A stretch of DNA of 54,735 nt, from positions 1 to 54,735 of the forward strand of contig WSZJ01000016.1 in the NCBI GenBank assembly GCA_009773755.1, given 5' to 3'. The DNA comes from Planctomycetota bacterium. GTDB lineage: Bacteria > Planctomycetota > MHYJ01 > WSZJ01. Every line of letters begins with the position of its first letter. Position 1 is the stretch's first letter. The notes under the pieces are model-generated. The model was not told the DNA's origin, made no database searches, and saw only the letters and a list, made by a program, of their open reading frames with translations. This document shows positions 1 through 8,139 of the stretch, piece by piece. The position numbers were made by a program, and so were the translations under genes.

Positions 1-290
1 TACGCCGAATGCGCCTCTGTCCCATGACCACTTCCCCCCTTTCGGACGGCGACTAGAATATTGTCTTAGTCACCTGTCCAAGAAATGGGGGGAACTTCAC
101 CTCTTTGATTTTGGCTTTTGGCTTTGCGTTTCGCCGTTTTGAATTTGCCTTTTCGGGTCGCCCTCGAAGTCTATTGCAATGCCGGCCATGCACCCGGATT
201 ACTGGGCCTCGGCCCTCCCCCACCATCGGCGAATTCATCGAACCGTGCTAACGTGACCCGCCCCAATCCAGATTCCGCAAGGAGTCCATC
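1..290. other. Non-coding left edge
   Basis: I see no supportable gene here. Positions 95-165 are low-complexity T/G-rich sequence that yields short basic ORFs on the minus strand, which I regard as spurious. The only functional element recognised is the AAGGA ribosome-binding site at about 279-283, which serves the TTG start at 291. Confidence 0.6.
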
Positions 291-1340
291 TTGCCCCTTC
301 CCCCTCTCGACATCCTCGAGCTTGCCCTCCAGTCCCCCCGCGCCACCGGGATCTTCGTCGTCGAAGTCCGCCCGGGCTCCCCCGCCGCCGGCGCGGGGAT
401 CGCCGCGGGGGACATCGTCACCGAGGTCGGCGGCGCGCCCACGCCGGACTTGCAGGCGTTCTCGAAGGCGCTTCAGCCCGGCAACAAAGCCGATCGCAAC
501 GTGAAGGGGACGAAGCTCGACGGATCGAAATTCGACTTCATCGTCCCCGCGGGCCGGCTCGGAATCCAGGGGTACGCGGTGAAGACGGCGACGTGCGCGT
601 GGCGCAGCGAGCCGGACTGCCCGGACGCGCCGGACTTCTCGGCGTTCGGGAAGGACGCGTCGTGGTGGCTGCGGTCGTCGTTCGGCGAGGAGCGCGCGGG
701 GTACGAGCGGATTCACATGAAGCGGCGCGGGGATCTCGTCGAGTTCGACCACCTGACGCATTTCGGGGGCGGCGCGGGGGAGCAGAAGTGGACGTACCGG
801 AGCAACGTGCTGTCGACGCACAGGCTGGACGGGATCCTCTCGACGATTTCGATGGAGTCGATCACGGGGACGAAGGCCGAGGGGCAGGAGAAGGCGCGGC
901 TCGCGCTCGGCGACGACGGCGTGTGGCGCGGGTACGTCATCGACCCGAAGGGGGTGGAGACGAAGATCGAGGAGCGTCCGGTTGTCGCCGCTTCGCTCAA
1001 CGTGTACGCCGTGCCGTTGCTCGCGCTCACGATGCCGCTTCGCGCGGGGGCGCGCCGCGCGTTTCCCGAGGTCCGCGAATCGTCGGGCGTGGTCCGCGGA
1101 CGTTCGCGTCTCGAGTGTCTCGGGCGGGAAGAGGTCGCGGTGAACGGGAAGCGCGTCCCGGCCTGGTGCTTCGCGTGTCGCCATTACGGCGAGGGGGCCA
1201 ATTTCGAGCGCTTCTATGTTTCCGACGCCCGCCGGCTCGTGCGGATTGAATGGGGGCAGGACTATGGAGGGTGCTGGTGCGAGGCGATCACGAAGCCGGA
1301 GGCGGGGAAAGGCATTCCGAAGCACATCAAAGTGGAGTGA
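291..1340 (+). CDS. PDZ-domain protein, function unknown
   Basis: 349 residues, starting at TTG with AAGGA 7-8 nt upstream. Residues about 18-85 look like a PDZ domain: GIFVVEVRPGSPAAGAGI followed by GDIVTEVGG matches the substrate-loop and 'aGL..GDvI..vnG' pattern of HtrA/CtpA-type PDZ domains. The remaining ~260 residues carry no protease or other catalytic motif I recognise; they contain several Cys and Trp residues (for example CWCEAITK near the C-terminus). No signal peptide is visible, so a cytoplasmic location is the default, although the family usually works at the envelope and the true start could lie elsewhere. The gene stands alone and faces the TPR gene across an inverted repeat. 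Function unassigned. Confidence 0.75.
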   Translation: MPLPPLDILELALQSPRATGIFVVEVRPGSPAAGAGIAAGDIVTEVGGAPTPDLQAFSKALQPGNKADRNVKGTKLDGSKFDFIVPAGRLGIQGYAVKTATCAWRSEPDCPDAPDFSAFGKDASWWLRSSFGEERAGYERIHMKRRGDLVEFDHLTHFGGGAGEQKWTYRSNVLSTHRLDGILSTISMESITGTKAEGQEKARLALGDDGVWRGYVIDPKGVETKIEERPVVAASLNVYAVPLLALTMPLRAGARRAFPEVRESSGVVRGRSRLECLGREEVAVNGKRVPAWCFACRHYGEGANFERFYVSDARRLVRIEWGQDYGGCWCEAITKPEAGKGIPKHIKVE

Positions 1341-1417
1341 ACTGACCTGGGTCTCGTCGTCCCTCGGTCCCGGCCGCAAGTCCGACGAATGACAAATCTC
1401 TATTCTGAATCCGTGCA

Positions 1418-1595
1418 GGTTATCCGCGGTGCATCCGTGCCGAACAATCCGCGAAATCGCTTTCTCTCAATCCATCTCCATCCAATACGGAAATCACTTT
1501 CAGCACACCTGAGCGACGGGCGGTCAGAATCTGGATGGAGATAGATGGAGATTGGGATTGCGCGGATGGTTCTGCACGGATGCACCTCGGATACC
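1418..1595. repeat. Imperfect palindromic element A
   Basis: Arms 1418-1440 and 1574-1595 are inverted copies of GCACGGATGCACC-CGGATA-CC with about one mismatch and one indel. Inner segments also pair: CAATCCATCTCCATCC near 1468-1484 with GGATGGAGATAGATGG near 1532-1548. It lies between the convergent PDZ and TPR genes and could end transcription both ways. TATCCGCGG at 1421 and CCGCGGATAAAG at 1598 recur in the element at 4637-4748, so the two look like members of one dispersed family. The rest of the 1341-1688 gap holds no gene. Confidence 0.7.
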
Positions 1596-1688
1596 GGCCG
1601 CGGATAAAGCCAGAGGATTCCCGGTAAGAGGCGATCCCGGTCTTGCCTCCAGTTCCTCCAGCCGCGCGCCTCTTCTCCCCTCCAAGCC

Positions 1689-3128
1689 CTACGCCGAAAA
1701 CCGCGCGGCCTGGAAAGTCCGCCGCTTCCGCATCGGATATGCCATCCCCAGGATCTTTTCCAGCACGTCGCTCTGGTTCGCGTTGGGGAGGACGTCCAGC
1801 AGTTCCTGCGTCCGCCGTCCGCCGTCGGGATCGGCCGTGTGCGCGAACTCTGCGCGGGCGGCCTGGCAGGTCTTGCGGGCCTGGTCGGCGTTGCCGCCGC
1901 GGGCCTGGGCGACAGCGATATTGAAGATCGACTGAGCGGCGAGGGCGCGCTCGCCGGCGGAAGCGCCGGCCTCGGCGGAGAGGTTGAACTCGCGGACGGC
2001 GCCGTCGTTGTCGCCGACGCGCAGGGCGGCGTAACCGCCGTTGTGGCGGGCGTCCGCGAGCCCCCGGGAATTCCCGCGGTCGGAGTAGATCGCCGCGGCG
2101 CGAGCGCTCAGCGCCCCGGCCTCCTCCAGCCGCCCCGAAGCCTCGGCGCAGACGGCGAGGTTCGTGCAGACGGCGGCGACCAGTTCCTGGCCGGCGCCGG
2201 CGAAATCGTCGCGCATCCCGTCCATGATCGCCAGCGCGGAGCGGAAGTGCGTCGCCGCGTCGGCGTCGCGGTCGAGCCCGAGGCACGCGACGCCAAGATT
2301 CGCTTCGAGCCGCGCCACGCCGGACCGGTCGCCGGCCGCGGCCCGCAGATCCCGCGCTTCACGGAAGCACTCGATCGCATCGCGAAGATCTTCCTCCCGC
2401 GCGCGCAGCATCCCGAGGTTGTTCAGGCAGCGGGAGAGCGGCTGGGGCTTGCCGGACTTGCGAAGCGCGCCGAGGGCTTCGAGGTGAAGGCGAAGGGCGT
2501 CCTCGTAGCGTTCCTCGGACTGCGCGAGGAGGCCGAGCCAGTCCTTTGCGGTGCCGACGAGTGCGGCTTCGCCCGCGGCGGCGCCGTACGCGACGACGCG
2601 CTGGAATTCGATGCGGGCGTTCGCGGCGTCGCCGGCCGCGTCGTACGCCGCGCCGAGATCGATGGTGCACTGCGCGAGAAGGCGCGCGTTCTTGGCGAGA
2701 TTCGCCTTTTCGCGGAAGAAGCGGTATTCCTCGACGGCGCCCGGGGCGTCGACCGGGAGGCGCGACTGGAGAGCCGCGTAATCCTCGGCTAGCTTCGGGG
2801 ACAGAGACTCGGCGGGTGGGACGACGACCGATTTTGCGGTCACAGGCGCGTGGACCGGCGCGGGCGGCGCGAAGACCCAGGTGGTCCCCGGAAGCGGCGG
2901 CGTCTCGGCTGGTGCGGCGGCGACGACGGGCGCTTCAACGGGCGCGGCGGCGACCGGAGCTTCCGCCTGCACGACGGGCGGATCGGTCCGCGCCGACGGC
3001 GGATTGGAATCCGGCTGCCCGGGTTCCGCGACGGCCGCCGACCCCGAGTCGGACGCAGGCGCTCGCGAAGCCGGCGGCAGGTTGCCGCCGAACGGACGGC
3101 CGCTCCTCTTCTTTTTCCTGCCGCTCAT
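1689..3128 (-). CDS. TPR-repeat protein with Pro/Ala-rich N-terminus
   Basis: 479 residues from the ATG at 3128, chosen over an in-frame start at 3164 because GGAGAGG sits 3 nt upstream of it. A basic N-terminus (MSGRKKKRSGR) precedes ~90 residues rich in Pro, Ala and Val, which are probably disordered. From about residue 110 the chain consists of ~34-residue helical hairpins of TPR type, for example LNNLGMLRAREEDLRDAIEC, LEANLGVACLGLDRDADAAT and FNIAVAQARGGNADQARKTC, at least six in all. TPR arrays are protein-interaction scaffolds; the partner is unknown. The gene begins 37 nt after gatB in the same direction and may be co-transcribed with it. Confidence 0.8.
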   Translation of the reverse strand: MSGRKKKRSGRPFGGNLPPASRAPASDSGSAAVAEPGQPDSNPPSARTDPPVVQAEAPVAAAPVEAPVVAAAPAETPPLPGTTWVFAPPAPVHAPVTAKSVVVPPAESLSPKLAEDYAALQSRLPVDAPGAVEEYRFFREKANLAKNARLLAQCTIDLGAAYDAAGDAANARIEFQRVVAYGAAAGEAALVGTAKDWLGLLAQSEERYEDALRLHLEALGALRKSGKPQPLSRCLNNLGMLRAREEDLRDAIECFREARDLRAAAGDRSGVARLEANLGVACLGLDRDADAATHFRSALAIMDGMRDDFAGAGQELVAAVCTNLAVCAEASGRLEEAGALSARAAAIYSDRGNSRGLADARHNGGYAALRVGDNDGAVREFNLSAEAGASAGERALAAQSIFNIAVAQARGGNADQARKTCQAARAEFAHTADPDGGRRTQELLDVLPNANQSDVLEKILGMAYPMRKRRTFQAARFSA

Positions 3129-3165
3129 GTTCCTCTCCGACGATCCCGGGCGCGACGGGAGCATT

Positions 3166-4617
3166 TTAGCATTCCAGCGCCTTCACGAGCAGGTCCTTCG
3201 CCACGCTCGCGTTCGCCTTCCCTTTCGTCTCTCGCATCACCTGACCGACGAGCGCCTGCACCGCCGAAGGCTTCCCGCTCTTGTAGTCGGCGACGACCTT
3301 GGGATTCTTCGCGATCACATCCCGCACGATCGCCTCGAGCGCGCCGGCGTCGCTGACCTGCGCCAGCCCCTGCTTCAAAATATGCTCGTCGACGGAAGCG
3401 GTCTCCGGCGTCCCGAGGATCCAGGCGAAGATCTCCGCTCCGGTCTGGCCGGTGATTTGCTTCGCTTCGACTTTCTTCGCGAGCTCGGCGATGCGGCGTG
3501 TCTTGTCGGTGAACGTCGTGGCCGCAATTTTTTTCTCGTTCATCGCCGCGAGGACGTGCTTCATCACCCAGTTCGAAGCGACCTTGGGCGCGAGTCCTTC
3601 GCCGCGCAGTTTGTCGAACAGGGCCGCGAGTTCCTTGTCCCCCGTAAGGACGCCGGCGTCGTAGGCGGGGAGCCCGAGTTCCTTTACGTAGCGGTCACGG
3701 CGCGCGGCAGGCTTCTCGGGGAGGGCCTGCCGGATGCGTTCGACGAATGCGGCGTCGGCCTGGATGTGGACGAGGTCGGGCTCGGGGAAGTAGCGGTAGT
3801 CGTGGGCTTCTTCCTTGGAGCGCAGGACGACGGTTTTCTCGGCGATGGCGTCCCAGGTGAGGGTGACCTGCTGGACCTTGCCGCCTCCCTCGATAATAGA
3901 AGCGTGCCGGGCCGCTTCGTAGGCGAGGGCCTTCGCGACGGACTTGAAGGAGTTCAGGTTCTTGATCTCGGTTTTCACGCCGAGCTTGTCGTCGCCCGGG
4001 CGGCGGATCGAGACGTTGGCGTCGCAGCGAAGCGAGCCCTTTTCCATGTCGCAGTCGGAGATATCGACGTACTGGAGAATTTCCTTGAGCGCGGCGAGGT
4101 AGGCGTGGGCTTCGTCGGGCGAGCGCATGTCGGGCTCGCTGACGATCTCGACGAGCGGGACGCCGGCGCGGTTGAGGTCGACGAACGAGACGCCGGAAGA
4201 GCCTTCTGTATCGGGGTGGATGAGCTTGCCGGCGTCCTCTTCGAGGTGGACGCGCGTGATACCGATGTTTTTATTTGCAGCCGGCATCGAGATCTCGAGA
4301 CGGCCTTTCCGGTTCACCGGCCGGTCGTACTGGCTGATCTGGTACCCCTTCGGCAAGTCCGGGTAGTAGTAGTTCTTGCGGTCGAACTTCGTGACGTTCG
4401 CGACCTCGCACCCGAGCGCGACGCCGGCGCGGACGGCGAGGGCGAAGGCCTGGCGGTTGAGGACCGGGAGGACGCCCGGCAGGCCGAGGCAGATCGGGCA
4501 GACGAGCGTGTTGGGGTCGGCGCCGTATTTGTTCGCGCAGCCGCAGAAGAGCTTCGTGCGGGTTTTCAGCTGCACGTGGACTTCGAGGCCGATGACGGTT
4601 TCCCAGGGGAGGCTCAC
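3166..4617 (-). CDS. gatB: Asp-tRNA(Asn)/Glu-tRNA(Gln) amidotransferase subunit B
   Basis: 483 residues, full length for GatB. It opens with WETVIGLEVHVQLKTRTKLF and the zinc-site signature CGCANKYGADPNTLVCPIC, followed by CLGLPGVLPVLN. HPDTEGSSGVSFVDLNRAGVPL, EIVSEPDMRSPDEA and the C-terminal YqeY-like tail (around GKPSAVQALVGQVMRETKG) are all family hallmarks. GatB binds and phosphorylates misacylated Glu-tRNA(Gln) or Asp-tRNA(Asn) and uses ammonia channelled from GatA. The start has GGGGGA at a proper distance. It is separated from gatA by palindromic element B but lies in the same direction, so gatC, gatA and gatB form one pathway group. Its presence implies that the organism makes at least one of Gln-tRNA or Asn-tRNA indirectly. 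Confidence 0.98.
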   Translation of the reverse strand: MSLPWETVIGLEVHVQLKTRTKLFCGCANKYGADPNTLVCPICLGLPGVLPVLNRQAFALAVRAGVALGCEVANVTKFDRKNYYYPDLPKGYQISQYDRPVNRKGRLEISMPAANKNIGITRVHLEEDAGKLIHPDTEGSSGVSFVDLNRAGVPLVEIVSEPDMRSPDEAHAYLAALKEILQYVDISDCDMEKGSLRCDANVSIRRPGDDKLGVKTEIKNLNSFKSVAKALAYEAARHASIIEGGGKVQQVTLTWDAIAEKTVVLRSKEEAHDYRYFPEPDLVHIQADAAFVERIRQALPEKPAARRDRYVKELGLPAYDAGVLTGDKELAALFDKLRGEGLAPKVASNWVMKHVLAAMNEKKIAATTFTDKTRRIAELAKKVEAKQITGQTGAEIFAWILGTPETASVDEHILKQGLAQVSDAGALEAIVRDVIAKNPKVVADYKSGKPSAVQALVGQVMRETKGKANASVAKDLLVKALEC

Positions 4618-4636
4618 GCCGTTCCCCCTGTTGCCC

Positions 4637-4748
4637 TATCCGCGGCCGTTTCCGCGATATGTGTTGTTATCCGCGTAAAGATGTTTTGTTTTCGAAAACA
4701 AACGGCGTACGCGGATAAAGACTGAGGACGCGGAAACAGCCGCGGATA
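4637..4748. repeat. Palindromic element B between gatA and gatB
   Basis: Outer arms 4637-4656 and 4729-4748 match at 19 of 20 positions. Inner arms are TTATCCGCGTA (4668-4678) and TACGCGGATAA (4708-4718), and the centre is the perfect palindrome TTTGTTTTCGAAAACAAA at 4685-4702. The whole element can fold into one long hairpin. It shares TATCCGCGG/CCGCGGATA and CGCGGATAAAG with element A at 1418-1607. Sitting between two genes of one complex, it may tune gatB expression or mRNA stability; that is inference. Confidence 0.8.
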
Positions 4749-4774
4749 CGGCACTCTGCAAAGCCACCGTTCGT

Positions 4775-6217
4775 TCATAGCGCGGGACTCCTCTTCCAGA
4801 ACTCCGTCTCACGCTCGTAGGAGCGGGCCGTTCGAAGCAGCGTCGCCTCGCTCCACTCCTTGCCGAGCAGTTGCAGCCCGACCGGGAGGTTTCCCTCGGT
4901 AAACCCCGCCGGCACCGAAATCCCCGGAATCCCCGCGAGCGGCGCCGTCACCGTCAGCACGTCGCAGAGGTACATCGCGATCGGGTCGTTCGCCTTCTCG
5001 CCGATCTTGAACGCCGGGATCGGGCTTGTCGGTCCCGCAATCACGTCGACTTTCTTCCATGCTTCGTCGAAGTCGTTCTTGATGAGGCGGCGCACCTGAA
5101 GCGCCTTCTTGTAGTAGGCCTCGTAGTACCCGCTCGACAGCGCGAACGTCCCGAGGAGGATTCGCCGGCGGACCTCTTCGCCGAACCCCTCGGTCCGCGA
5201 CTTGCGGTACATGTCGATCAGGCCGTCGAACGATTTAGCGCGGTGCCCGAAACGCACGCCGTCGTAACGCGCGAGGTTCGACGACGCCTCGCACGGCGCG
5301 ATGACGTAGTACGCCGCGATGCCGTAGTCGGTGTGGGGAAGCGACATTTCGACGAGCGTCGCGCCCTGCTTCTGGAGAACCTTGAGCGCGGCGTCGATCG
5401 CGGCGCGCACGCCCGGGTCGGTCCCCGCGCCGAAGAATTCCTTCGGCACCCCGACCCGCAGCCCCTTCACGCCCGCCTCGAGATCTTTCTCGTAGTCCGG
5501 CACTTCCGCCGGCGCGCTCGTCGAGTCCAGCGCGTCGTGCCCCGCGAACGCCTGCAGGAACATCGCCGCGTCGCGGACGGTGCGCGCGATCGGGCCGATC
5601 TGGTCGAGGCTGGAAGCGAAGGCGACGAGGCCGTAGCGGGAGACGCGGCCGTAGGTCGGTTTCATGCCGACGACGCCGCAGAGCGCGGCGGGCTGGCGGA
5701 TGGAGCCGCCGGTGTCGCTCCCGAAGGCGAGCGGCGTCATGCGTGCGGCGACGGACACGGCGCTGCCTCCGGAGGATCCGCCGGGAGCGCGCGTCGGATC
5801 CCAGGGGTTGCGCGAGGGGCCGTACGCCGAATTCTCCGTCGACGATCCCATCGCGAACTCGTCGAGGTTGGTGTGGCCGACGGGGACGGCGCCGGCCGCG
5901 AGGGCGCGCAGAAGCGCGGTCGCGTCGTAGGGCGGGCGGAAGCCCTCGAGGATTTTCGAAGCGCAGGTCGTCGGGATTCCGCGCTGGCACATGTTGTCTT
6001 TGACGGCGACGGGCACGCCCGCGAGAAGCCCCTTCACTCCGGAAGCGTCCACCCGGTCCGCCGCCGCGCGCGCGCCGTCGGCGTCGACATGCAAGTAGGC
6101 GTGCAGCTTCGGATCGACCGCCGCGATGCGCTCGAGGTGCGCGTCGACAACTTCGCGGGCTTTCCACTTCCCCGCCCGCACGCCGTCGCGGATTTCTGAA
6201 GCGGTGAGGTCGATCAT
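4775..6217 (-). CDS. gatA: Asp-tRNA(Asn)/Glu-tRNA(Gln) amidotransferase subunit A
   Basis: 480 residues from the ATG at 6217. The open frame continues upstream, but [20 protein letters not shown] is the canonical GatA N-terminus. The amidase-signature Ser-cisSer-Lys triad is visible: Lys73 (AVKDNM), Ser148 ([10 protein letters not shown]) and Ser172 ([12 protein letters not shown]), with the 75- and 24-residue spacings of characterised GatA proteins. GatA hydrolyses glutamine and supplies ammonia to GatB. Its ATG overlaps the gatC stop (ATGA), so the two are translationally coupled. No anomaly seen. Confidence 0.98.
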   Translation of the reverse strand: MIDLTASEIRDGVRAGKWKAREVVDAHLERIAAVDPKLHAYLHVDADGARAAADRVDASGVKGLLAGVPVAVKDNMCQRGIPTTCASKILEGFRPPYDATALLRALAAGAVPVGHTNLDEFAMGSSTENSAYGPSRNPWDPTRAPGGSSGGSAVSVAARMTPLAFGSDTGGSIRQPAALCGVVGMKPTYGRVSRYGLVAFASSLDQIGPIARTVRDAAMFLQAFAGHDALDSTSAPAEVPDYEKDLEAGVKGLRVGVPKEFFGAGTDPGVRAAIDAALKVLQKQGATLVEMSLPHTDYGIAAYYVIAPCEASSNLARYDGVRFGHRAKSFDGLIDMYRKSRTEGFGEEVRRRILLGTFALSSGYYEAYYKKALQVRRLIKNDFDEAWKKVDVIAGPTSPIPAFKIGEKANDPIAMYLCDVLTVTAPLAGIPGISVPAGFTEGNLPVGLQLLGKEWSEATLLRTARSYERETEFWKRSPAL

Positions 6218-6501
6218 TCCACGACCCTCGGGACGCGCAGGAACATCTCGACCTTGTCGGGAGCGTTCGCCAGGGCTTCGTCGCGCGAAAGGCTGGGGCG
6301 CGGCTCGTCGCTGCGGAAGGCGTCGACGAGGCCGGTCGGATTCGAGAGCGGCTCGACGCCTTTCGTGTCGAGTTTGTTGAGCGTTTCGACCATCGTCACG
6401 ATCCGCCCGAGCTGCGCGGCGACGCGATCGGCGTCGGCCGGGGGGATTTCGAGCCTGGCGAGAAGGGCAACTTTTTCGACGAGGGGGCGGGTGATGTCCA
6501 T
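6214..6501 (-). CDS. gatC: Asp-tRNA(Asn)/Glu-tRNA(Gln) amidotransferase subunit C
   Basis: 95 residues, the usual GatC size, from the ATG at 6501: [19 protein letters not shown], then [19 protein letters not shown] and GVEPLSNPT...FRSDEP, the belt that wraps GatA and GatB. A longer frame to 6720 exists, but its extra residues are low-complexity Pro/Arg/Ser encoded by the G-rich palindrome, so I reject it. There is no Shine-Dalgarno at 6501; instead a -10-like TATTCT lies 8 nt upstream, suggesting a leaderless transcript. GatC heads the gatC-gatA pair, whose ORFs overlap by 4 nt. Confidence 0.95.
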   Translation of the reverse strand: MDITRPLVEKVALLARLEIPPADADRVAAQLGRIVTMVETLNKLDTKGVEPLSNPTGLVDAFRSDEPRPSLSRDEALANAPDKVEMFLRVPRVVE

Positions 6502-6509
6502 GCGGAGGG

Positions 6510-6515
6510 AGAATA
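6510..6515 (-). promoter_or_regulatory. Putative -10 box for leaderless gatC
   Basis: TATTCT on the minus strand, separated by 8 nt from the gatC ATG. With a normal -10-to-start distance, transcription would begin at or next to the A of the ATG. No convincing -35 was found. Confidence 0.4.
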
Positions 6516-6588
6516 GCGGGTAGAGGTGTCTTGTCATGGGGAAAACGGCAGGGGACGGGGAAAGAGCGGGCGCGGGATGGGGGGGGCT

Positions 6589-6653
6589 GGGGATCGGGAT
6601 GGGGATGGGGCGAAAGAGCGCCGCGTGGGCCTCGCTGCCCCATCCCGATCCCC
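6589..6653. repeat. G-rich inverted repeat upstream of gatC
   Basis: Perfect 16-nt arms: GGGGATCGGGATGGGG at 6589-6604 and its complement at 6638-6653. They are embedded in a wider strand-asymmetric block (about 6535-6745) of G-runs on the left half and C-runs on the right half. It fills the space between the divergent gatC and livK genes. Multiple G-tracts (for example around 6575-6610) could form quadruplexes. Function unknown. Confidence 0.75.
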
Positions 6654-6781
6654 AACCCAAGCCCGCCCAATCCCCTTCCCGCCCTGCCCTCTCCCCTGCC
6701 GTTGTCCTTTCCGGGAACATTCACCCCCCCCAATCCGTTCCCTTTCCATCCCCAGGACGCTCCTCCAGCGTCCTGAAAAAC

Positions 6782-6811
6782 TTGTCCGCCTCCGTCACCA
6801 CGCCCTATAGT
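6782..6811 (+). promoter_or_regulatory. Sigma-70-type promoter for the liv operon
   Basis: TTGTCC at 6782-6787 and TATAGT at 6806-6811 with an 18-nt spacer. The predicted start near 6818 would give a ~44-nt leader ending in the AGAGGGAG ribosome-binding site of the binding-protein gene. Confidence 0.5.
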
Positions 6812-6861
6812 CCGCGCTCTTCAGGGGAACCGTTTCACCCTACTTTTCAGAGGGAGATTTC

Positions 6862-7980
6862 ATGCGCTTCACGTCCGCATTGCTGTCGCTGGCCCTTTCC
6901 GCTTCTGCCTTCGCAGGCGACACCGTCAAGATCGGGGTCGCGGGACCGATGACCGGGGACCAGAAAGAGACCGGGGAACAGCTCAAGAACGGCGCCGAGC
7001 TCGCGGCCGAGCACGTCAACAAGGCCGGCGGCGTGAACGGGAAGAAGATCGAACTGGTGTGGGGCGACGACGAGGCCAAGCCGCCGCAGGCGAAGGTCGT
7101 CGCGGAGAAATTCGCCAACGACCCCGACATCATGCTCGTGGTGGGGCACTTCAATTCGAGCTGCACGCTCGCCGGCCAGACGACGTACGACCGCGTCGGC
7201 CTCGTGGAGTTCAGCCCGGCTTCTACAAACCCGACGGTGTGCGAGAAGTCGAAGTGGACGTTCCGGAACCTGTACCGGGACGACTTCCAGGGACAGCTGC
7301 TGGCGCGGGTGGCGAAGGAGATCCTGGGCGCCAAAAAGGTCTGCGTGTTCTTCGACAACGACGACTACGGCACCGGCCTGAAGGATTCGTTCGTAGGGAA
7401 GGCGAAGGAAATCGGACTCGAAGTCGCGCAAGTCGAGGCGTACACGCGCGACACGGCCGACTTCAGCGCGACGCTGGACGCCTTCAACGCAAAGAAGCCC
7501 GACGTGATCTTCATCAGCGGCATCTACAACTCGGCCGCGGCGATCGTGCGGCAGGCGCGGTCGAAGGGAATGAAGGCCCAGTTCGTCGGCGGCGACGGGC
7601 TCAAGGACGACGCGCTCATCAAGAACGCGGCGGACGCGGCCGAAGGCCTCGTGCTGACGAGCCCCTTCTCGATCGAAGCGACGAGCGAAAAAGCGGTCGC
7701 CTTCCGGAAGGCCTACAACGACAAGTTCGGGCGCGACCCGGGCACGTGGGCGGCGCAGGTCTATGACGCGGTGATGCAGGGCGCCGTAGCGATCAAGAAA
7801 GGCGGCCTCGACCGGACGAAGATCCTGGAAGCGATGCAGGCGATGAACACAAAGGAAAAAGGGTACGACGGCGTGACGGGAGTGACGTGGTTCGACAAGA
7901 ACGGCGACTGCGAGAAGCCGGCGTTCGTCGAGATCGTGAAGGACGGCGAATTCGTGCCGCACGAGAAGCAGCTCAAGTAA
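6862..7980 (+). CDS. livK: Branched-chain amino-acid ABC transporter, substrate-binding protein
   Basis: 372 residues. A Sec signal peptide (MRFTSALLSLALSASAFA, cleavage before GDT) precedes a type-I periplasmic binding fold: VKIGVAGPMTGDQKETGEQL, then GAELAAEHVNKAGGVNGKK and the ligand-site region VVGHFNSSCTLAGQ...FSPASTNPTV. FDNDDYGTGLKDSF and the second-lobe FISGIYNSAAAIVRQAR are typical of LivJ/LivK. It captures leucine/isoleucine/valine or related ligands outside the membrane and delivers them to LivH-LivM; the exact ligand cannot be read from sequence. AGAGGGAG lies at a good distance from the ATG. It is first in the operon and is followed by a strong terminator, which would let it be made in excess of the membrane subunits. 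Confidence 0.93.
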   Translation: MRFTSALLSLALSASAFAGDTVKIGVAGPMTGDQKETGEQLKNGAELAAEHVNKAGGVNGKKIELVWGDDEAKPPQAKVVAEKFANDPDIMLVVGHFNSSCTLAGQTTYDRVGLVEFSPASTNPTVCEKSKWTFRNLYRDDFQGQLLARVAKEILGAKKVCVFFDNDDYGTGLKDSFVGKAKEIGLEVAQVEAYTRDTADFSATLDAFNAKKPDVIFISGIYNSAAAIVRQARSKGMKAQFVGGDGLKDDALIKNAADAAEGLVLTSPFSIEATSEKAVAFRKAYNDKFGRDPGTWAAQVYDAVMQGAVAIKKGGLDRTKILEAMQAMNTKEKGYDGVTGVTWFDKNGDCEKPAFVEIVKDGEFVPHEKQLK

Positions 7981-7982
7981 CT

Positions 7983-8010
7983 CCCTTCGACTCGCTTCGC
8001 TCGCTCAGGG
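7983..8010. repeat. Short dispersed-type repeat after livK
   Basis: The sequence CCCTTCGACTCGCTTCGCTC plus GCTCAGGG is imperfectly self-complementary (CCCT...AGGG ends, GAGCGAGCGAAGCGAG core). I know very similar sequences as dispersed intergenic repeats from many uncultured bacterial genomes, where they give spurious 'PERSE/RVEG' peptides. It is followed by three AGGCTGGC copies at 8012, 8031 and 8041. Confidence 0.6.
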
Positions 8011-8066
8011 CAGGCTGGCGAAGGCGCGGGAGGCTGGCAGAGGCTGGCGAAAGCTCTGATGAACAT

Positions 8067-8095
8067 CGGCCGCGGGTAACCGCGGCCGTCTTTTT
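8067..8095 (+). terminator. Rho-independent terminator between livK and livH
   Basis: CGGCCGCGG (8067-8075), loop GTAA, CCGCGGCCG (8080-8088), then TCTTTTT. A 9-bp all-GC stem with a stable tetraloop and a U-tract is a textbook intrinsic terminator. Partial read-through here would set the ratio of binding protein to permease. Confidence 0.85.
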
Positions 8096-8139
8096 GTCTC
8101 CTGCTTTCACTCCGCTTGATTCAGAATCCGCGCGGCCAA

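Noticed and set aside
53-238. Small basic ORF on the minus strand at the left edge
   Set aside because: Derives from low-complexity T/G-rich DNA; no ribosome-binding site or homology pattern.
2881-4725. 614-residue plus-strand ORF opposite gatB and the TPR gene
   Set aside because: Antisense shadow of gatB; no recognisable domain.
6504-6720. N-terminal extension of gatC
   Set aside because: Encoded by the G-rich palindrome; GatC length and N-terminus fit the start at 6501.
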